This document shows, one piece after another, positions 40,760-54,072 of a stretch of DNA of 64,000 bases. Each line of letters starts with the position of its first letter. Position 1 is the stretch's first letter. The translations under genes were made by a program, and so were the position numbers. This DNA is from Prorocentrum cordatum (lineage: Eukaryota; Sar; Dinophyceae; Prorocentrales; Prorocentraceae). Below the pieces are notes generated by a model, which had not been told where the DNA came from, made no database searches, and saw nothing but the letters and a program-made list of their open reading frames with translations. The stretch is from positions 405,392 to 469,391 of the forward strand of contig CAUYUJ010007213.1 in NCBI GenBank assembly GCA_963575745.1, written 5' to 3'.

Positions 40760-42235
40760 TGGAGTCGTCCCTCGCTGCGGCTGCGAAGCTGTCCGCGCGG
40801 CCGCCACGGATGTGCTCAGGCGGGACGGGGTGACAGGTGGGGAAGGAGGATTGCGCAGGGAGGCGCAGAAGCACATGCCCAGAGGCAAGCCGGACGAGGG
40901 CACAGATGGCAGAGCGCTCGAGGCGGGAACGGGAGGGCGCCCAGAGGTCCTGCGCTCTTTTGGCCAACCGAGCGCTGAGCACACCAGATTTGTGACTATT
41001 GCGAGCGAGAGCAAATCATTCACCCCATCCGCCTTCCACTACGCGACTATCTACCTCGCCATCCTGAACATCACCGTAAATTCTGCCATCGCCAACACTG
41101 GGACTATCTGGGACTGGCAACATCGCGACCACTCCCCAGTCCTCGCCCAAGCAAGGCTGTCCTGTCAGCCGCCGCCGCCACTTCCTCCTTCTCCTCCTCA
41201 TGCTTGTCCTTCGTCTAGGCCTCCTACTCACCTCTCCCATCCTCCTCCTCCTCCTTTTCCTCCTCCTCCTCCTCCTCCTCCTCCTCCTCCTCCTCCTCCT
41301 CCTCCTCAATCTCCAGCGCCATGATCGCGTCAGGACGCGGAGCTGGAGGAGTAGAGGGGCTGAAGCGCCAGCCCCAGCTCGAGGAAGTTGAACAAGTTCA
41401 CGATGGGGATTCTCTTGAGGATGCGATCCTCCGGGGAAACGAAATAGGGCGATAGCAAGGGGGGTAGCGACTCAGCGCCATGCAGCCGGTTTGTGCTGAC
41501 ACATCCAGGCGCCAGAAGCGGTCCTGTATCGAAGGAGGCGCGTTGCCGCGAGGACGAGATCTGATGCACGCAACAGATTTCCGAACCCCCTCTTTCCAAA
41601 TTCCAGTCCCTTCGTCCGTCTCGAAATCCTCGGACCCCCGCCGGAACCAGGGGGGCTCTGATCAAGGCGGTCAAGCACCGCCCCACGACTGCCCGAGGAA
41701 GGCCCACGACCAGCCTGCATAAGAGGTCGAAGATGTCTTCCCTTTTTCTGGCGCAGCGCCGAGAGAACTGATGCTGGTCATGGGTCGGGGACCGGCGGAG
41801 GCGACGAGCGGAGATCGCCAGGATGATGATCAACGGCAGGAGAAAAGAGATGCGAACTGACCCCCCTTTCATTTCAGGAGAAGGCGAGGGAGGGGAGAAA
41901 GAGGAGGATACGAAGGAGTACACCCAGGCCTTAGGAGGAGACGGGGGAGGGAGCGAGGAAAACGAGGAAATAGGAAAGAGGAGCAAGCAAAGAAGAGGAG
42001 AGGAGGAGAAGAGGGGGGGAAACAGGGGGGGAGAGAGAGAGAGGGGGGAGAAAAGAGGAGAGAGGAGGAGGCGGAGGAGGAGGAAGTGGCCAGAGCAGGA
42101 GGAAGAGGAGGAGGGGGAGAAGGAGGAGGAGGAGAAACAGGAACAGGAACAGGAACAGGCTACCACACGTAGCGGTTCAGGGATTACCGGGCACGAGTGA
42201 GCTGCTCAGCTCGAGTGAGAGCTTTCGGCCACAAC
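40760..42235. other. No recognisable gene; (TCC)n and (GGA)n tracts
   Basis: Contains (CTC)n at 41230-41305 and a purine tract at 41880-42160. Minus-strand frames near 41020-41160 (PCLGEDWGVVAMLPVPDSPS) and 41340-41460 (SPYFVSPEDRILKRIPIVNL) are coding-like but unassigned. Confidence 0.4.
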
Positions 42236-42239
42236 CCAT

Positions 42240-44599
42240 CATCTACTCGAGACAAGTATTCTCGGCGATGGGGGGTCAAGTTTATGAGAACATGGCTTCG
42301 ACAGCTCACGCATGGAAGCATGAGCATAGACACCGCCAACCTGACAAAACCAAACATTATGGGCCCTCTGGAGCCTCATGGAATGTGTCTCGTGAGCCCA
42401 ACCCCCCGCAATGTGGAGCCGCACCCCCAGGGGAAGGGCCAAACACTTCTCATTAACAAGGGTCGGGGTGAAACAGGAAGACTCATGCCACTCCTTCCGA
42501 GTGGCTACAGTGGCTGAACCGAGACAAGTCTGACATCTTTTGCGGGACTCATCAAATTGGTGCCGCGACGAAAAGGCGGCGACGAGGGAAGGGGCGGGAG
42601 GGCGAGGGGGCGGGCGAGAGGGCCCCGATCTCCTGCCACACCAACCCCGCTCCTCGGCCTGCATGGCGCCCAGGGGCGCTCGCAGCAGGCGGCGGCGCAC
42701 CTGCCAGGCGCGTTTCTCCTCGATCGTGACCTCGTGCCTAATCGCCTCTGGAATCTGGGCACGGGCCGCGGCCTCCCCCGCGAGCTCATCAGCGACCACA
42801 ATACCAGCAACGATGGCCGAAGGGATGCCACGATCAATCATGTCCGCACTCGAAAGATGAGAATTGGTGAGCCGCATAGCTACTTCACCTACCCGCTGTG
42901 CCAGGAGGGTCGATACTCTCAGCCACAGGTCAGCGTTGGCACCCCCAGGTGCCTCATACTTTCGACTTCAAAAAACCGTCTCACAGACTCATTGTCGGTC
43001 ACATGACAAAGATGCCCAACAGTCGTGCGCACTGCTAGCTCAAACGCCAGCAACTCCCCGCGGGGCACAGATTGGTGAGCGCCAAGAAGCCGTCCGAACA
43101 CCGACGCACAAATTGTGAGCGGGAAGAAACAATCAAAGGACACAACAGATAGGCAGACCCGACGAAATCTGCGATCGCCCGAAGTTGTTCCACCAGAAGC
43201 GTCTCCAAAGACCAGGAGCGGGCCCCCAGGTCCACCACGGCCCAATGATCCAGCACTCAAATCGTTGCAGTCCGAGGTCCACCAGAACTCCGCATCGGGC
43301 GGAGGCAGCAGCATAGTAGCAGAGGCAGGAATAAGGCCGCGCGGCCAAAAGGAAGGGAGAGCGTTTGCCTGAACGGAAGCTTCTGCAATCAAGTCTTGCG
43401 ATTGTTCGTAAGCCGCAGCTCCAACATTATCACCGCATCCCCAAGCGCGATGACACGCCGCTTCAGGACATTTACGACGCCGTGGGCATAGCTCGTCAAA
43501 GCTGGCATCCAGCTCTGCTTTAATACGGGCTCTGGGCCAAATCCCCCCAATCGCAATCGCTGTCATGAGCTCGCTCAAGCGTCCCCCCTGGAACGCCAAG
43601 TTAAACTGGGAAATAAGCCGGCGATGCGAAGTATTATCGACTCCGTTCTGGGCTCCATCTCCGCACCAGTGCTCCGCGGCACCGCGCCACAGCTTGGACT
43701 GAGTAGAAAACATAGCATCCCGAACAACCGGTTCAGGGGAATCCAAAATCATGTGACCCGAGAGACCCTCCTCAGGAAACCTCCAAGCCTCAAGATCTCC
43801 AGGGAAGTCTGACGGGGCTCTCCAATGATCAGGCTCCAAAGGATCCCAGCCCGCATCCAGCAGAGGAAGCAGAATCGCCCCCATTGGCCCACGGACATGG
43901 CGCGAGCGGTGCCGTGGAGCAACTAACCGAAACTTCTGCAGCGAAGCGGGCCAGGCTCTGCGAACGCCTGGTCTAAGGGACGGTCGCATGATCCATTGCT
44001 TCATCCAGAATTCAAAACACAGCCGTGGGAAATGAACAGCAGGGTCGCCCATAGGTGCCCTGAGGTCTAACAAGGTCGTGAGGCACCTTCCTTTTTTTCC
44101 CAGAGCCACACGCAGCCCCCATGTGACGACGGCAACGTATCATTGACGAGCCGAAAACCCAATGAATGTGATGGCCATATAATTGAACAGCAAGCGTGCC
44201 AGCTCTCTCGAGCTTAGCTTTAACACCATACTTACGAGTCGCACGCGAGAAACGCAATACTCGAGAATGCATTGCCGCTCCTTTGACGACTCGTCGAATA
44301 CGAGTGCCCCGTGCATGCCTGGGTCCTCCGCCCAAGTCGGTCCCCGAATAACCCGCCTGTGCAATCGCCGTAACAGGATGACCTGCTTTAGTCAATCTTG
44401 GCATCGGGGACGTGAGAACATATTACCACCGACTTCGGTGACAAGCGAAGCTGCACACTGGTGAGACCTTGGCAAGTGTCCAGCAGGCCGCGATACACTT
44501 GCTCGCGGATGCTCGCTCTGGATCCTACCATACGCTGTGACAAACCGTCGATCCAAATCCTCGTCGCCATACTTTCGTGAACCGTCGTTATGCGGAGCA

Positions 44600-44691
<92 letters not shown>

Positions 44692-46190
44692 GTAGACATA
44701 TACATATATAAAGACGGGCAAACCTAGTTCCTGACCTGAGCCCCTGGATGATGGAACGAGACGGGCATAAGGCCTCGGCGCAGGATCCACTCTGACCTAG
44801 AGTGCGAGGGCACACACAGAGCAACAGCACGAGGTATAGTATAGTTGGTGGAAGGCCTTGCTTAAGGGCTGTCCCAATACGTACTACCCAATCCACTGAG
44901 TCGTAATATCCTTCCACGTCGAGTAAACTTTTTCCTGATGGTAAACCCAAAGTTCCCGTCACCCCATCTTCCCAAACTCGAAAGACGCCTCCTGCAGAGC
45001 CCCATTGCCCTTGACAGCAGCATCCCAGCTTGGCTCATTGGCCAAACTCCATGCTTGTACCATGGGCTCCCTGGCTTTCGACCACACTCGAATGAACATG
45101 GTCAAAACTCCGATCACCCTGTCCCTTTTTACACGTCTTGGGCAAATACCTCCCAAGGACCAGAGAACCCTGAGACGGCCAAGCCAAAGTTTCTTCAACA
45201 ACCGAATACAGAACACGCAACTCATCGAGAGCCAGATCGGGCAAATGTTCAAAATCCCCTGGCGCGAGAACGTCAGCTCCCGAAGCAGCTCGCGGCTTCA
45301 TCGAGCGGGCGGCCGCGCGGATATCTGCGATTTCCAAAAAGGCCCTAGAGGCTCGAGCTGCACTGCTGCCCGCACTTCTACAAAAGCATTACAGACTGAA
45401 TCCGCGTCCACAGGGTCTGGGGTCCATAGCTTGATAAAAAAAAGGCTTGCCCTTCTCATCCACCACGCCGCTAGGATTACAGAACACAGCCGAATCAGTA
45501 ACCAGCTCATCGCCAACATGCGGGTCGGCACGCATGGAACGATGCAGTGGACCCTCCGCCCCTTCTGTAGTTAGCCAATCTTTGAACTCGTCCAGCGAAG
45601 CTCGCAAAGCTCGCCGTCTACATCGCGCTGCAACACGCTGCGCTGATTTGACAAACTTCTGAAGGATACTTGCTGAAGCCGAAGCCCCCCGCTGCAAGAT
45701 CTGGGACCAAGCCATCCAGGAGGGCTCCAACCCCAACCTGATACCCGTGTGGGCCCTATCAGGGGCCTCGTCCAGAAGATGACGGAGGGCCTTCCTCAAC
45801 TGCTCACGCTGAACCACCCCATTCCCTTTAGATCTATGTCCCTCGAGACGCTCCAGAACGACCGAAAGCTGTTCCCACCAAGAAGCGATGATATTGCTAA
45901 ATGGAGCGACGCGTGACTTATTCGGTGCCCGAACTTCCTGAATCACAAATCTATAACGCTGGGAGCGAGAGATACCTGGTAGTGACGCTATGCCGTGATC
46001 ATCGCACACCGCCTTCTCCACAGCCTTGACCCACGAACCATAAAGGGCCGAAACTGGACCTACGGACCCAGATCCGAGCCGAACGGCTACAGAGGCAGCA
46101 AAGGCAGGGGCAGGCGACGGCGATGACAGAAATCCAACCTGAGCGCGAGCATTCACCCACGTCTCGCTAGACACGAACCACGGCACATTG
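42240..46190 (-). pseudogene. Decayed non-LTR retrotransposon (LINE) ORF2, RT and RNase H
   Basis: Read right to left: pre-RT linker 46190-45392 (FKDWLTTEGAEGPLHRSM), in-frame stop at 45389, then RT in shifting frames. RT landmarks are RVIGVLTMFIRVW (about 45130), LLDVEGYYDSVDW (about 44890-44928), [13 protein letters not shown] (about 44710-44750), and TRIWIDGLSQR (about 44535-44560), where the normal DD is D-G. Then LRLSPKSVVICS. The C-terminal part (44109-42920) is one 396-codon frame with an RNase H start VFGDASGG (Asp at 43201-43203), PRGELLAFELA and VTDNESVRRF. The last RNase H motif, ADELAGEAA, is in another frame near 42780, followed by a CxxC tail (KRCQTCLGS). At least five frame changes plus a (TA)n insertion make it inactive. 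The endonuclease is missing, so it is 5' truncated. No poly-A tail or duplication was found. Confidence 0.8.
44602..44679. repeat. (TA)39 microsatellite inside the LINE RT
   Basis: A pure TA run of about 78 bp, followed by CATATACATATATG, lies between the RT motifs [13 protein letters not shown] and TRIWIDG. Confidence 0.97.
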
Positions 46191-46209
46191 AGGGCCTCTC
46201 CTTCTGTTC

Positions 46210-46535
46210 CTGGGAGGAGGAGGGAGGAGGAGGAGGAGGAGGAGGGGAGGAGGCGGATAGGAGGAGGAGGGGGAGGGGGAGGAGGAGGAGGAGGAGGAGG
46301 GAGGAGGAGGAGTAGGAGGAGAGGAGGAGGGAAGGAGGAGGAGGAGGGAGGAGGAGGGAGGAGGAGAGGAGAGAGGATGAGGAAGAGGAGGAGGAGGGAG
46401 GGAGGAGGGAGGAGGGGAGGAGGGAGAGGGAGGAGGGAGGAGGGAGGGGAGGAGAGGAAGTAGGAGGGGGAGGAGGGAGGGGAGGAGGAGGAGGAGGGAG
46501 GAGGGAGGAGGAGGAGGAGGAGGAGGAGGCTGAGG
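46210..46535. repeat. Purine (GGA)n tract
   Basis: GGA/GGGA repeats on plus directly upstream of the LINE remnant; the long minus-strand frame from 47461 passes through it only because triplets stay in phase. Confidence 0.9.
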
Positions 46536-46624
46536 AGGAGGCCCGGCGCCGCCCAGACTGCCCACGGAGACTGCGCGGGCCCTGCGGGGCCCAGGCTGGG
46601 CCTCGTACTGTCGAGGCCTCCTCG

Positions 46625-46845
46625 AAGGCGTGCCGCACTCGCGGCGCCTCGAAGGCCGCCTCGAAGGCCGCCTCGAAGGCCTCCTCGAAGGCCTCCTCGA
46701 AGGCCTCCTCGAAGGCCGCCTCGAAGGCCTCCTCGAAGGCCTCCTCGAAGGCCTCCTCGAAGGCCTCCTCGAAGGCCTCCTCGAAGGCCGCACTCGCGGC
46801 GCCTCGAGGCCTCCTCGAAGGCCTCCTCGAGGCCAGCGCCTCGCG
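46625..46845. repeat. 12-bp minisatellite CTCGAAGGCCTC
   Basis: About 16 tandem units of CTCGAAGGCCTC or CTCGAAGGCCGC. Being a multiple of three, it gives LEGL/LEGR on plus and FEEA on minus. Confidence 0.95.
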
Positions 46846-47194
46846 GCGCGGCCGGCCCATCGCCATCTTCGACGCGACACGGCTCGCGTGCCATCCGATG
46901 CCGTCCAAGGTCGACACCAGCACTGGCAGCATGCAGCCCACTGGCGCCAAGCACGTCGTCATCGAGGTCCACGGGAACCACGAGCGGGCCGAGAGGAAGG
47001 GACACGACGACGAGGACGACTGCGACCAGCAACCCCACAACCACAGCTGCGACTAGCAGTGCTACGAGCACGACCACGATCCAAGCAAAGAGCTGCGTAG
47101 CAGGCAGCAGGACCTCGCCGACACTAACGCAGGCGCCTACGCCAGCACCACCGCCGACGCCTGCGTCGGCACCCAGAGCAACTACGACCAGACC

Positions 47195-47255
47195 AAGGAT
47201 GAGGATGAGGAGGAGGAGGAGGAGGAGGAGGAGGAGGAGGAGGAGGAGGACCTGG
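47195..47255. repeat. (GGA)n microsatellite
   Basis: GAGGAGGAG run on plus within otherwise mixed sequence. Confidence 0.9.
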
Positions 47256-48289
47256 AGGAGGCCGGCGTCGAGAAGGCGCCGGTGGATCCCCAGGACTACC
47301 TGGGAGTGGTGGAGGAGTCGGAGGAGGACCTGGGGGACCTGGACCTGGCTGAGACGGTGGAGGCCCAGGAACCGGCCCAGGACGAGGCCCAGGCCAATTG
47401 TCGCCTTCCCAACAGACTGCGATCTCAGGGAGACAGCTGCTGAGGCCGTGCGAGCAGCCACGGCACACAGCCACCCCCACTACGACCAGCGGAACCAGCA
47501 GCACAACCCACGACCCACGACCACGACCAGCAGTACCAGCGGCGCAGATTTGACAACGAACAGCAATGCCACCGCGAGGACTGCGACCTACTGCACAACC
47601 GTCAGGACTCACTCTCATCCTTCCGCCCCTCATCCCGGCCGTTGCGTCGCCGACGCCAGCACCAACAACAGCACGGGCATCTCCGACACCGGCACCGTCA
47701 TCGACTACACCAGCGCCGACGCCATGGTCCTCGCAGACGCCCGCACTGACGCCCGTATCAAAGTCGCCTTCACCAACGGCTCCAGCAATCCACGTGCAGA
47801 ACTTGGACCGTTGCATCGGATGCGAACCCCTGCTTGCCGCCTTCAGCCTCTTCGGCCAAGTCCTCGACTGCGACATCTTCGCTGACCGGTACCAGGGGTC
47901 CCCTAGCTACGATATCGTGCTGTTTGCCTCCGGCAGGTCGTCCACGGCAGCAATCGCACAGTCCCACACCAAGCTCGGCATCCCCTTCGGCCATAGAAAA
48001 GCAACAATCACGGCACCGACCTGTGCCCGCGCCAACGCCAGCGCCAACGCCTACGGGAACACCAGCGACTACATGCACGCCAGCATCAACAACACCAACC
48101 CCGACGCCCTTTCAGACACCCTGACCGACCCGACACCCAACGTCTCACGGCACGACCAGAAGCATCTCGACGACGACCAGCAGCAGCACCACCACGAGCG
48201 CGACCAGCAGCACCGCCAGCAGCAGCACCACGACAACGACTACGAGCGACAAGCAAAGGATGGGCTGGCATTCCCCAGCACCGCATCGA

Positions 48290-51200
48290 CTACGATACCG
48301 GCACCAGCGCCGACTCCGGCACCAGCGCCAACCCCAGCACAGGAGCCTGCAGTTACGACTACATCGGCGCCACCAACCACACCAGCATCGAGGCCAGCAC
48401 CGACGCCAGCCTCGACGCCAGCATCGACGCCATCAACGTTATCAACCAAACCCACACCGACGCCAGCATCGCCTACAGCGCTGACCTCAGCACTGGTGCC
48501 AGCATCGACCCTAGCACCGAAGACAGCATCGAATCCAGCCCTGTTGCTTGCACCGACGTCCGCACTAGCGCCAGCATCTACACTAGCACCGACACTAGCA
48601 CCGACGCCAGCATCGACTCCAGGGATCGTTGAGCACACACACCAGCAGCAAACTAGCGACTCGCTTCGCGACGCCACGAGACTGGCGACAAGTCTGACGC
48701 CCAGCTCGCTCACCAACCCGACGCCCAGCCCAATTCGACGCCCAGCCCGACGCCGTGTCCTACTTATCGCCCCATGCTCAGCAACATCACCGTGATTACG
48801 ACGACCCTACAAACAGCATCGAGAAGAGCACAACGGAATCAAGCAGCACCACTCTGAGACGACAGTACTGACGCCAGCACTGACTACAACATCGAAGCCA
48901 CGAATGATGCCAGCATCGACGCCACCACCGTCAACATCGACGGCAGTGGTCATCCTAGCCCCGACGCCCAAATCAACGTCAGCACTGACACCAGCACTGA
49001 CTACGGCATCGACGCCAAGATGAACGCCAACACGCCAACAGCGATGCCAACATCGACAACAGTACCGAAATCAGCATCGACTCCGGCACAGGAGCCTGCA
49101 TGGACGCACCCGCCGACGCCAACATCGATCCCAGCATCGACGCCAACAACTACGCCCGCATCGATACCAACATCGACGACCGCATCGAGGACACAACGGC
49201 CTCCAGCGTCGGAATCCACATCCATGCCATCAGCGACACCGCTGCCAACCCCGACAGCACCGAAGCCGGCTTCGACACAAGCACCGAGCACAGCGCCGAC
49301 TCCAGCACATCAGCTTGCATCGACGCCTGTACCCTGTACCTACGCCAGCTTCGGCCCCAGCATCGACGCCTCCATCACCAGCATCTACTCCAGCTTCGAC
49401 GCCAGCACCCCCGCCAGCATCGATCTCCCCATCGACGCTAGCACACCAGACACTATGTCAGGATCGACGCCAGCATCGACTGGAGCACCAAAGGCAGTAT
49501 TCACCCTAGCTGCGAAGACAACATCGACGACAGCACCGACACCAGAAAAATCCCCAGCATCGACGCCGACACTAACGCCAACATCGACCCCAGCATCGAC
49601 ACCAGCACCGAAGACAGCATCGACTCCAGCACAGGAGCCCGCATCGTCGCCCGCACCGACGGCAACATCGACCCCAGCATCAACCCCAGCACCGACGCCA
49701 GATGACCACCAGGGGCGTGAAGGTCGTGGCCGAATAGGAGGCGGGGACGATCGAGGAAGAGGATCAGCGCCACCGGCACCATGGGCAGCGCCAACACCGA
49801 AGATTGCATCGACGCCAACACCAGAATCGACACCAGCACCAGCACCATTACCATGCCTTCATCGACCTCAGCACCAACGCGAGCAGCGGAGACAGCACGG
49901 ACCCAAGCACCGGAGCCCGCATCCACTACAGTATCGGCACCAGCATCGACTTAAGCATCGGAGACAATGCGTATTCACCACCGAAGGCTGCAACAGGGAC
50001 AGCACCGACAACAGCACGAACCGGCGCCCACGCCAGCAGCGAACCCAGCATCGACGCCAGCACCGACTCCAGCATCGACTCCAGCTGGCGCCGATCCGAG
50101 GACCAGCGCACGGCTGAGGCTGGCTCAGACGGTCAACTGGCGCCGCGGCCTCGCTTGGTGGCATCGCGCCTTGATCCTCACCGGACTCTGGGCGGTGGGG
50201 GCCTTGCAGGCCACGGGATGACGCCAGCGCTGCCAACCTGGGCCGGCTCCCACCCACGGGGCGGGCCTCGTGGAGGGGATGGTCTTGGGAGCTGTTGCCG
50301 AGGAGGTGGAGGACCTGGAGGCCATGACAGCGATAGTGGGGGCCATGGAGGCTGCCATCGAGGAGGAGCCTGCATTGCATGGACGCACCCGCCGACGCCA
50401 ACACCAACCCCATCATCGACGCCAGCACCGACGCCCGCATCGACGCCAACACCAACGATCGCATCGAGGACACGACCGACTTCAGCATCGGAACCTGCAT
50501 CCAGGCCATCATCGACACCGCCGCCGACCCCAGCACCGGGTCCAGCGCTCACGACAGTATCGAAGCCAACATAGGCGCCACCATACAAATCTACACCGAC
50601 GCAGGCAGTCATCGAATGACTATAGCACCGATGCCAGCACTGACGCCAGCACCGACGTCAGCATCAACGCCAGCAACGAAGCCATTAACGACACTAACGT
50701 CAAAGACAGGAGTGACCCCAGCACCGCACCTGGCACGAACGTCAGCATCGACGCCAGTATCGATCCCACCATCGACGCCAACACTAGCGCCAACAACGAC
50801 GCCAGATCGACACCAGCACCGAAATCAGCATCGATTCCAGCACAGGGGCCTGCATGGACACACCCGCCGACGCCAACACGTACCCCATCATTGACGCCAG
50901 CACCGACACCCGCATCGATGCCAACAACGACAATCGCATCAAGGAGACTGCGAACTCCAGCATCGGAATCCGCATCCATGCCAACATCGACACCGCCGCC
51001 GACCCCAGCAACGGAATCCGCCCTCACGACAACACCGAAGCCAGCGCAAGCACCGAGTACAGCACCGACTCCAGCACAGGAGTTTGCATCGACGCCCGCA
51101 CCTGCGCAAGCATCGGCCTCAGTATCGACGCCCGCACCTACGCCAGCATCGGCCATAGCAGCGGCACCAGTACTGGCATTTACCCCAGCACCGACGCCGA

Positions 51201-51920
51201 CATCAACCCCAGCATCAACGCCACCACACAACACGACACTGACTCCAGCACCAGAGCCTGCCTCTACGTCATCACCAACATCAGCATCAACGCCTGCACC
51301 CACGCCAGCCTCGACACCCGCATCAGCCCTCACGACAGCATTGAAGCCAGCCCTCCTACGCGCCGATCGACAGACACCCTGACCCCGACAGGTGCGCTTC
51401 GCCGACCAGGCGTGCGACGTCATGCCCGACGCTCCCACCGACGCCATGTCTTATGCCCTCCCAGACTCCTTCTCTGACGCCCCATCCTGCGATCCACCCG
51501 CCAGCCTATCAAAGCCAGCACTCGTGCCAGCATCGACATCAGTACCGAAGATAACATCGACTCCAGCACCGGAGCCGTCATCGTCGTCCGCACCGACACC
51601 AGCATCGACCCATCATCGACCCCAGCACCGAGGCCAGATGACCACCAGGATGGTGCAGATCATAGCCGAGTAGGAGGTGGAGGGGGCAATAGAGGAGGAG
51701 GAGGAGGAGGAGGAGGAGGAGGAGGAAGATAAGCGCCACCGACACCATGAGCCTCGCCAGCATCGACGTCTGCACAATAGCCAGCCCCACGCACCGACGC
51801 CAGCATCGACTCCAGCAGCCATGCCAGCACCGACGGCACCAACATCAACAGCGTCGGCCTCATCGAAGATGGATGGCAAGGCCTCCAGCACCAGGGCCAG
51901 CACAAACGCCAGCACCGAAC
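48290..51920. repeat. Long degenerate 12-bp minisatellite (GCCAGCAYCGAC)n with higher-order repeats
   Basis: Most of 3.6 kb is built from GCCAGCATCGAC and GCCAGCACCGAC. Longer blocks recur: one starting GCATGGACGCACCCGCCGAC at 49098, 50379 and 50853 (about 160 bp), and one starting AGATGACCACCAGG at 49700 and 51636. In the three forward frames it reads (ASTPAPTP), (DASIDAST) or (RQHRRQHR), and GVDAGVGA-like on minus. All frames are long, so length is no argument for a gene. Sparser copies extend left to about 47560. Confidence 0.85.
51687..51730. repeat. (GGA)n microsatellite inside the minisatellite
   Basis: Purine triplets inserted where the paralogous block at 49740 has ordinary sequence. 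Confidence 0.85.
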
Positions 51921-51989
51921 CCAGCATCGACGCACGCATGGCGTCCGAACCTAACACAACTGCTTGCTCCCGACGCTCCACACCGACGG

Positions 51990-52900
51990 ACGATTAACAA
52001 CACCAAGGGCTGCGGAGAGCAGCACCGCGACGGGGCCTCAGTCCGACCCCCACCAGACGCCCCACCCAGCAACCAACAGCACCACCTTGTGCACTGCGAC
52101 TCCGACCGGCAGCAGCGCCACGACTGCAACCATCAGCACTGCCACAACGGCCAGGAGCAACACTTCTTTCCCAGCGCAATTTTGAAGGGGGAAAAGGAGC
52201 GACCGCAACAGCTCTCGGGTAACCCGTGCACTCCGTGGCAATTCGCGGCAGAGACAGACCAGTGGCGTCAATTACAGCAAAGCCCAGAAGAGGAGCAACA
52301 CTGCCACGAGGTGAACGGCCTGGACGGCGACCAGCCACCGACACCAGCACTCGACCCACGCCCTACCAGCACAAACCCCGCGACCCACCGGCACCACCAC
52401 GGGGCCGGCACCACCAGCGCCGGCACCACCAGGGCGAGCGACCGCCACCTCGTGCACCTGGACCCCACTGGCGGTGCGCAGAGGGCGGGTGGAGGGAGGG
52501 GGGAGGGCTGCTCAGAAGGAGGCTGCCTCTGCTCTGAGGAGGCGCCGGCCTCTGCATCTGTATAGACAAGGCCCGCGCCTCCCAAGCAGCAGGGGTGCTT
52601 CTAAGAGGCCCCTTCCCCCCCCTCCGCTCCCCCCCACCCCCATCGCCGCCGCCGCCCCTGGCGCGCTCCGCGCGCCAGGGCAGGGGGTCCAGCGCCGATC
52701 CGAGAAATCCGCGCGGACCTCCGAGTTTTTATGTTTATGCCACTTTTTGCTCCCCGAATCTATCCACCCCCGGCTCTCGTCCGTCGCTGGCCCCACCAAC
52801 GGTGATGGGCCCATCTTCGGAATGGGCCCCGCCTCCGGTACCATGCGGCACGGACCCATGGCAGCACCGGAGGGATCCCATGTCTTCGGTCCACAGTCCA
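51990..52900. other. No recognisable gene
   Basis: Mixed G+C-rich DNA. Contains CACCACC-rich stretches near 52390-52435 that extend the flanking minisatellite character. Confidence 0.4.
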
Positions 52901-52904
52901 TAGG

Positions 52905-53155
52905 AGAAGGAGGAGGAGGAGGAGGAGGAGGAGGAGGAGGAGGAGGAGGAGGAGGAGGAGGAGGGGGAGGAGGGGAGGGAGGAGGGAGGAGGGAGAGGGA
53001 GGAGGGGAGGAGGAGGAGGAGGAGGAGGAGGAGGAGGAGGAGGAGGAGGAGGAGGAGGAGGAGGAGGAGGGAGGAGGGAGGAGGAGGGAGGAGTGAGAAG
53101 TATGAGGAGGGAGGTGGAGGAGGACAAGGAGGAGGTGGAGGAGGGAGAGGGGGGA
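52905..53155. repeat. Purine (GGA)n tract
   Basis: Mostly GGA/GGGA; purine-rich sequence continues to about 53490. Confidence 0.9.
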
Positions 53156-53636
53156 GGGGACAGAGGAGTTTGTGGCTATTGATGCAGCTAGTGGCGATGC
53201 GGACGAACAGCGGTGCGGAGAGCGGCACGGCGAGGTCCGCCGGCATGAAGAAGCCACGAGGGGGGGGCGAAGGGGGCACAGGGCGGTCAAGGGCGGGGGC
53301 AAGATCGAGGCGATGGGGAGGAAGAGGCGGCAGGAGGGCGAGGAGGGTGAGCGAGGGGGGAGGGGGTCAGGGAGGGACGGAGGTAAGGAGGGGGGGAAGA
53401 GGCAGCGAGGTAAGGAGGGGGGGAAGAGGCAGCGTGGGGAAGTGGGAAGAAGGTGCAGAGGAAGGGAGGGGAGGGAGGGAGGGTGGCTCCTCCGCGTCCT
53501 CCCTCTCCTCCTCATCGCTCCCATCCCCGTTCTGACGCTGTGCCGTGTGCGTCATGGCGACGAGCCCTGACGCACAGCGCCTACGCCGCCTGCAGTGCAT
53601 GTTGTCACTCCCCTTCGGGCATTCCATTCGGTGATT

Positions 53637-53751
53637 CAAAGATGGGGTCCTGAGGGATGGGGTCCTGAGGACGAGGTGCCTTAAACGACGTAAATCCACC
53701 CTTGCATCCCTTCCTAGCCTTAGGACCCCATCAGTCAGGACCCCACCTTTG
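53637..53751. mobile_element. Fold-back element, GGGGTCCTGA arms
   Basis: Left arm CAAAGATGGGGTCCTGAGGG ATGGGGTCCTGAGG and right arm (complement of CCTTAGGACCCCATCAGTCA GGACCCCACCTTTG) match over about 34 bp with few mismatches. Each arm is itself a direct duplication of GATGGGGTCCTGA. No coding capacity; target duplication unclear. Confidence 0.75.
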
Positions 53752-54072
53752 CACCACCGATTCCATCCCATGCATCGTCCTCGTGCACGCGCATTCTGGG
53801 GAAATCAAAATCAAGGTACCAGAACTGCTACGCCCCGGACCTCTCCTGGGATGCGTCCTGACCAGGACTTCGAGGCGAATCCAGCGGTGGCGACGAGAGC
53901 CGCCCAGGAGGCGCACAAAGGGGAAAACGAGGAAAAGGTAGCCGAGGGGTACATTCTCCTCCTCTGAGCATCGTCCTCGGGCACTGGCCTTCGGGCACTC
54001 TCCTCCTGCTGCTCCGCTCCTCCTCCCGGCGGCCGCCCGCGCCCGCCCTCGCCCTAGAGGTCTCCCAGTCGG

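Noticed and set aside
45389-47461. A 690-codon minus-strand frame as one protein
   Set aside because: It joins LINE sequence, a (GGA)n tract, a 12-bp minisatellite and unrelated sequence; only the part left of 46190 is LINE.
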